DNA of 7,335 bases from Bacillota bacterium (GTDB taxonomy: Bacteria > Bacillota > Clostridia > Peptostreptococcales > Anaerovoracaceae), in assembly GCA_022706625.1 (NCBI GenBank), contig JAKJCD010000090.1, forward strand, positions 1-7,335, given 5' to 3'. The position numbers and the translations under genes are program-made. The notes beneath the pieces are model-generated. The model did not search any database, was not told where the DNA came from, and saw only the letters and a list, made by a program, of their open reading frames with translations. Shown here in pieces: positions 5,901 through 7,335 of the stretch. How positions within the stretch are numbered: the first letter of the stretch is position 1; each line of letters begins with the position of its first letter.

Positions 5901-7335
5901 TTGCAATTATTTGTTCTATTTCGCTTCCATAATAACTTGCCTGTTTTGCAGATGAACTTACGAAAAGCCTCCCTTTTGCAAACGGAGAATCAATCCGCTC
6001 AGTCCTCCCCGGCTCTGTCCCTCTGTAAAATATTCGTTCGCCACCATCGGGCTTAGGGGTTGCTCCAGTGGTTTTTTCGCCCGGCCCCTTGTCGGAGGAC
6101 ACGTCACCCTCAATATCAGATTTACCTTGATACTGCAAGTCCGCCCCGTCCTGCCCATACTGCGCCGCCTTCTTCATCCCCTCGCCGTCAATGCGATCCT
6201 GGAAGTCCGAGAACTTGCCCGGCCGGTAATCCGTCAGGACCTCTTCGTAGAAGTCCCCGGGCAGCTTGCCTTCAACGCGGTCGGCCCAGGAACACGCGAT
6301 CGAATCAAAGATGCTCATCACAGCCCCGGCGCGCTCCCTGGTAAGCTTGGAGTCCAGGAGGCCCTGATAAACCTTGTCCCTGTTGGCCGACTTGATAGGA
6401 GCCTGATACATGACCCGGCGCTTTTGGGCCTCGGTTGCGTACTGGCTCATACGGTCGAAAAGCTGTTGTTCTTCTTCGTCCAGGGTCTCACCCTTGGCGG
6501 CCCTGGTCAGAATGTCAGCGACCACCTTGGTCTTGTTGTCGTTGATGCGCGCCTGTTTCAAGGTGGTATACGCAAGGTGCACACCGCCGCCAACGGTATG
6601 CGTCAGGCCACCAGTCAACCCGCCCACAGCTCCGGCATAGAGTGCGTTCTTCAGCGTCCGGCCAGACGTAAGCTCATCGAACATTTCACCGGGAGTAATA
6701 TCGGGGTTGAGCGCCCAGGCCATGGCCGCTTCATCCGGATATTGTTGCGCGAACTCGGTCATACCCTCGGACCCCATCGAGACGGCCAGGCCTGCAACGA
6801 ACTTGCGCCAACCCGTGGCGCCCATGATGCCCTTGAGCATAAACAGGTTCCCGGCGAACTCCAGCGGTACTTGACTGGCCGCGTCCCACCTGGCCGCTTG
6901 CGCCGCGCGTTCTTCAGGAACTCCGGCCTCGATCATGGACTGATAAGCGGCGCCTTGAATATGCGCATACATCACCGGCAGGCCGAGCGCAGGGGAAACG
7001 ATCATCGGCAGCATGTTGGGCAAGACGCTGTTGCCGATGCCGAAAAGCACATTCTCAATGATGTTCTTCGGCTTGTCGTATCCTGGCAACGGCTTCCACA
7101 GGTCAGAGTCCTTCGATTCGCGCACCTGTTCCTTAATCGTCCCGAAACGTATCCACTCGTTTTCCACGGCGTGAGCGTAGGCCGTAGGATCTTCAGGCGT
7201 ACCGAATAGAGCGCGCTTAGAGCGCTCCAGAGCATCAGCCGCCTTCATGCCGTCATCTCGACTGGCCTGGAACATCTCATCATAGGCAGCTTTCCATGCC
7301 GTCTTCTTGTCGTATCCTGATTCAATCCTTGAGGC
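2938..7335 (-). CDS. Large polyvalent phage protein with ART-like domain (5' end missing)
   Basis: The frame is open to the right edge, so the start is outside; 1465 residues are visible. Numbering from Met at 7275: hydrophobic helices near 72-100 and 212-233, with SEGMTEFAQQYPDEA near 165-183, a motif type seen in phage ejected proteins; a disordered linker (about 375-411); an ADP-ribosyltransferase-like domain (about 412-528); a charged helical middle with coiled coil (about 715-758); GYYAPRLREMGDWKV near 764, resembling the PLxRFG motif; an LPD38-like region (about 910-1220) with GQSEKFNRGTTILAAYRLAR and a hydrophobic segment (1179-1216); and a charged helical tail to the stop. Such proteins are thought to be packaged and injected with phage DNA. 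The visible N-terminal 400 residues are encoded in clearly GC-richer DNA than the rest, suggesting a recombinant origin. The polyvalent call is strong; the exact domain names come from memory. Confidence 0.75.
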   Translation of the reverse strand, partial: ASRIESGYDKKTAWKAAYDEMFQASRDDGMKAADALERSKRALFGTPEDPTAYAHAVENEWIRFGTIKEQVRESKDSDLWKPLPGYDKPKNIIENVLFGIGNSVLPNMLPMIVSPALGLPVMYAHIQGAAYQSMIEAGVPEERAAQAARWDAASQVPLEFAGNLFMLKGIMGATGWRKFVAGLAVSMGSEGMTEFAQQYPDEAAMAWALNPDITPGEMFDELTSGRTLKNALYAGAVGGLTGGLTHTVGGGVHLAYTTLKQARINDNKTKVVADILTRAAKGETLDEEEQQLFDRMSQYATEAQKRRVMYQAPIKSANRDKVYQGLLDSKLTRERAGAVMSIFDSIACSWADRVEGKLPGDFYEEVLTDYRPGKFSDFQDRIDGEGMKKAAQYGQDGADLQYQGKSDIEGDVSSDKGPGEKTTGATPKPDGGERIFYRGTEPGRTERIDSPFAKGRLFVSSSAKQASYYGSEIEQIIAKPEAKILYEGSPEFKKIFGKDRVLGNLKKSESYPEGLQRATDAAESAGFDAVHFEKQGNVGTVILNEKAFIRNPNPSLPPEVGGQYSIRTPQNPPVSSDPKVLNLYLKDEADAITQTILNKLHPKSMTWLETMLKSPEWFDHPQINNIVRLFIRDRNELRHETFNDLNAVDDINATEKTVTEAGLALKNKGLSRAKRITGEVSPEYQLLQDFIDYFDTSWKRNKNKTDEQNLKDCENYMRKHGGTDDVIRVWKLYRKSYDKALEIQIKQMNELIEKLKEEAAFKGEEANIAELQRTLKYALAEMKEWRGYYAPRLREMGDWKVQAYKEHGPLPQNREYYREHRGSELSAQRLAKKLEREGWKVYSVDRVERLPESIYQDVRSVATAKLIDEALTKMTGSLQADKLVLFNEELLRHVADEIRARGFRSTMIHRREGAVIKGYIEDPIKRHLHYINNLSSGVAKSRVARMAMEELLGEVIEGKRVGGIDPVKDPEAYKVATNYIEEQLRNLDASDRVIGLAKSIATFKFLGFNIRSLVVNMTALATTAPTSIHQYALDGKGSMIGILKTLGIAGKDYGAYMAGKKLNAEEQAFLEEIEQKGWNDPQYTRDALGTIAKTHSRVWSTMMDGSMYLFGQSEKFNRGTTILAAYRLARKQGRTMEEARELAKEASDKAHGVYGRETLPMWAQGANPAAKIGQMLYVYMKFAHNYLQMLHDVGLKKHNIKGALFAFLSPVVVAGGAALPFKDVIFALFGAILSLLGWEKDPEKWVWDQIREHLGTGAEKVGRHGLTGAAGVDISSSLSIGVGVPKSMMDFTGAIGGAIESTVEAGAALQRKEFSKAAEAFLPTGIANPIRAYREAQEGVTTRRNYPVFDETGRQLRPTPLETVEKTLGFRSSRQATLSERTWEAKRQVAKYNEKRNELYQRYRSVMSSRDRKKYAELVKDVREYNRQVRDNGLEAQVPLITSESLRRQSIRMQKPTTRQAALLQ
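5650..5671. repeat. GC-rich palindrome inside the large gene
   Basis: On the plus strand six C (5650-5655) and six G (5663-5668) flank AACCTCC. An alternative hairpin pairs CCTCC (5658-5662) with GGAGG (5667-5671). In the protein it reads as a low-complexity segment (NPNPSLPPEVGGQYS) exactly at the end of the ART-like domain. It looks like a short palindromic element or recombination scar tolerated in a linker. Confidence 0.5.
5690..6042 (-). other. ADP-ribosyltransferase-like domain within the large protein
   Basis: The domain opens with IFYRGT (Arg418, from Met at 7275), which fits the first ART motif that contacts NAD. RLFVSSSAKQASYYG fits the second, Ser-rich strand and helix. Near the end AGFDAVHFEKQGNVGTVILNE fits the closing strands seen in ART domains of polyvalent proteins. 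In this family the domain is thought to modify host proteins after injection. A clear catalytic Glu of the ExE type is not certain: the NE in VILNE is the best candidate. Its DNA is more AT-rich than the GC-rich part to the right. It lies between two linker segments, as expected for a movable domain. Confidence 0.6.

Noticed and set aside
6127..7209. Long 360-aa open frame on the plus strand
   Set aside because: It lies wholly antisense to the large polyvalent gene in its GC-rich part, where stop codons are scarce in other frames. The protein is rich in Arg, His and Pro with no recognisable domain, and the minus frame has clear domain motifs.

Overview
The window looks like the late, virion-plus-lysis end of a tailed phage or prophage. 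It comes from an unidentified Gram-negative host: the lysis cassette includes an outer-membrane spanin lipoprotein, which only makes sense in a diderm cell. Nothing here names the species. Base composition changes in steps by eye: very AT-rich on the left (about 1-490), intermediate through the lysis genes and most of the long gene, and clearly GC-rich (near 60%) from about 6050 to the right edge. This suggests a mosaic element.

Right to left on the minus strand, the first gene is a very long open frame (2938 to beyond 7335, at least 1465 aa). It encodes a 'large polyvalent protein' of the phage type, with N-terminal hydrophobic helices, an ADP-ribosyltransferase-like domain in a linker, a coiled-coil middle, a PLxRFG-like motif, an LPD38-like C-terminal region and a charged tail. 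Such proteins are thought to be packaged in the virion and ejected into the cell. Immediately after its stop codon lies a compact regulatory unit: a near-consensus sigma70-type promoter, two hairpins and a strong intrinsic terminator. The terminator's U-tract sits against the ribosome binding site of the next gene. This is either a small RNA of about 90 nt or a conditional leader.

Next comes a minus-strand run of tightly packed small genes. They are a 143-aa putative virion protein, a 96-aa one-pass coiled-coil membrane protein, a DUF5675-family protein, a 36-aa membrane peptide, a lytic-transglycosylase-like endolysin with an N-terminal membrane or signal segment, a two-helix holin, an Rz-like i-spanin and an Rz1-like o-spanin lipoprotein nested out of frame in the Rz end. 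ATGA and TAATG junctions join several of them, so translation is probably coupled. Together they would permeabilise the inner membrane, cut peptidoglycan and disrupt the outer membrane.

The left edge carries, convergently on the plus strand, the AT-rich 3' end of a gene encoding a PD-(D/E)XK nuclease that resembles the NotI family of restriction enzymes. Between it and the spanin gene is a short spacer (413-490) with repeated GYGCCACA units, which may mark the junction between the phage module and a neighbouring cargo or host segment.
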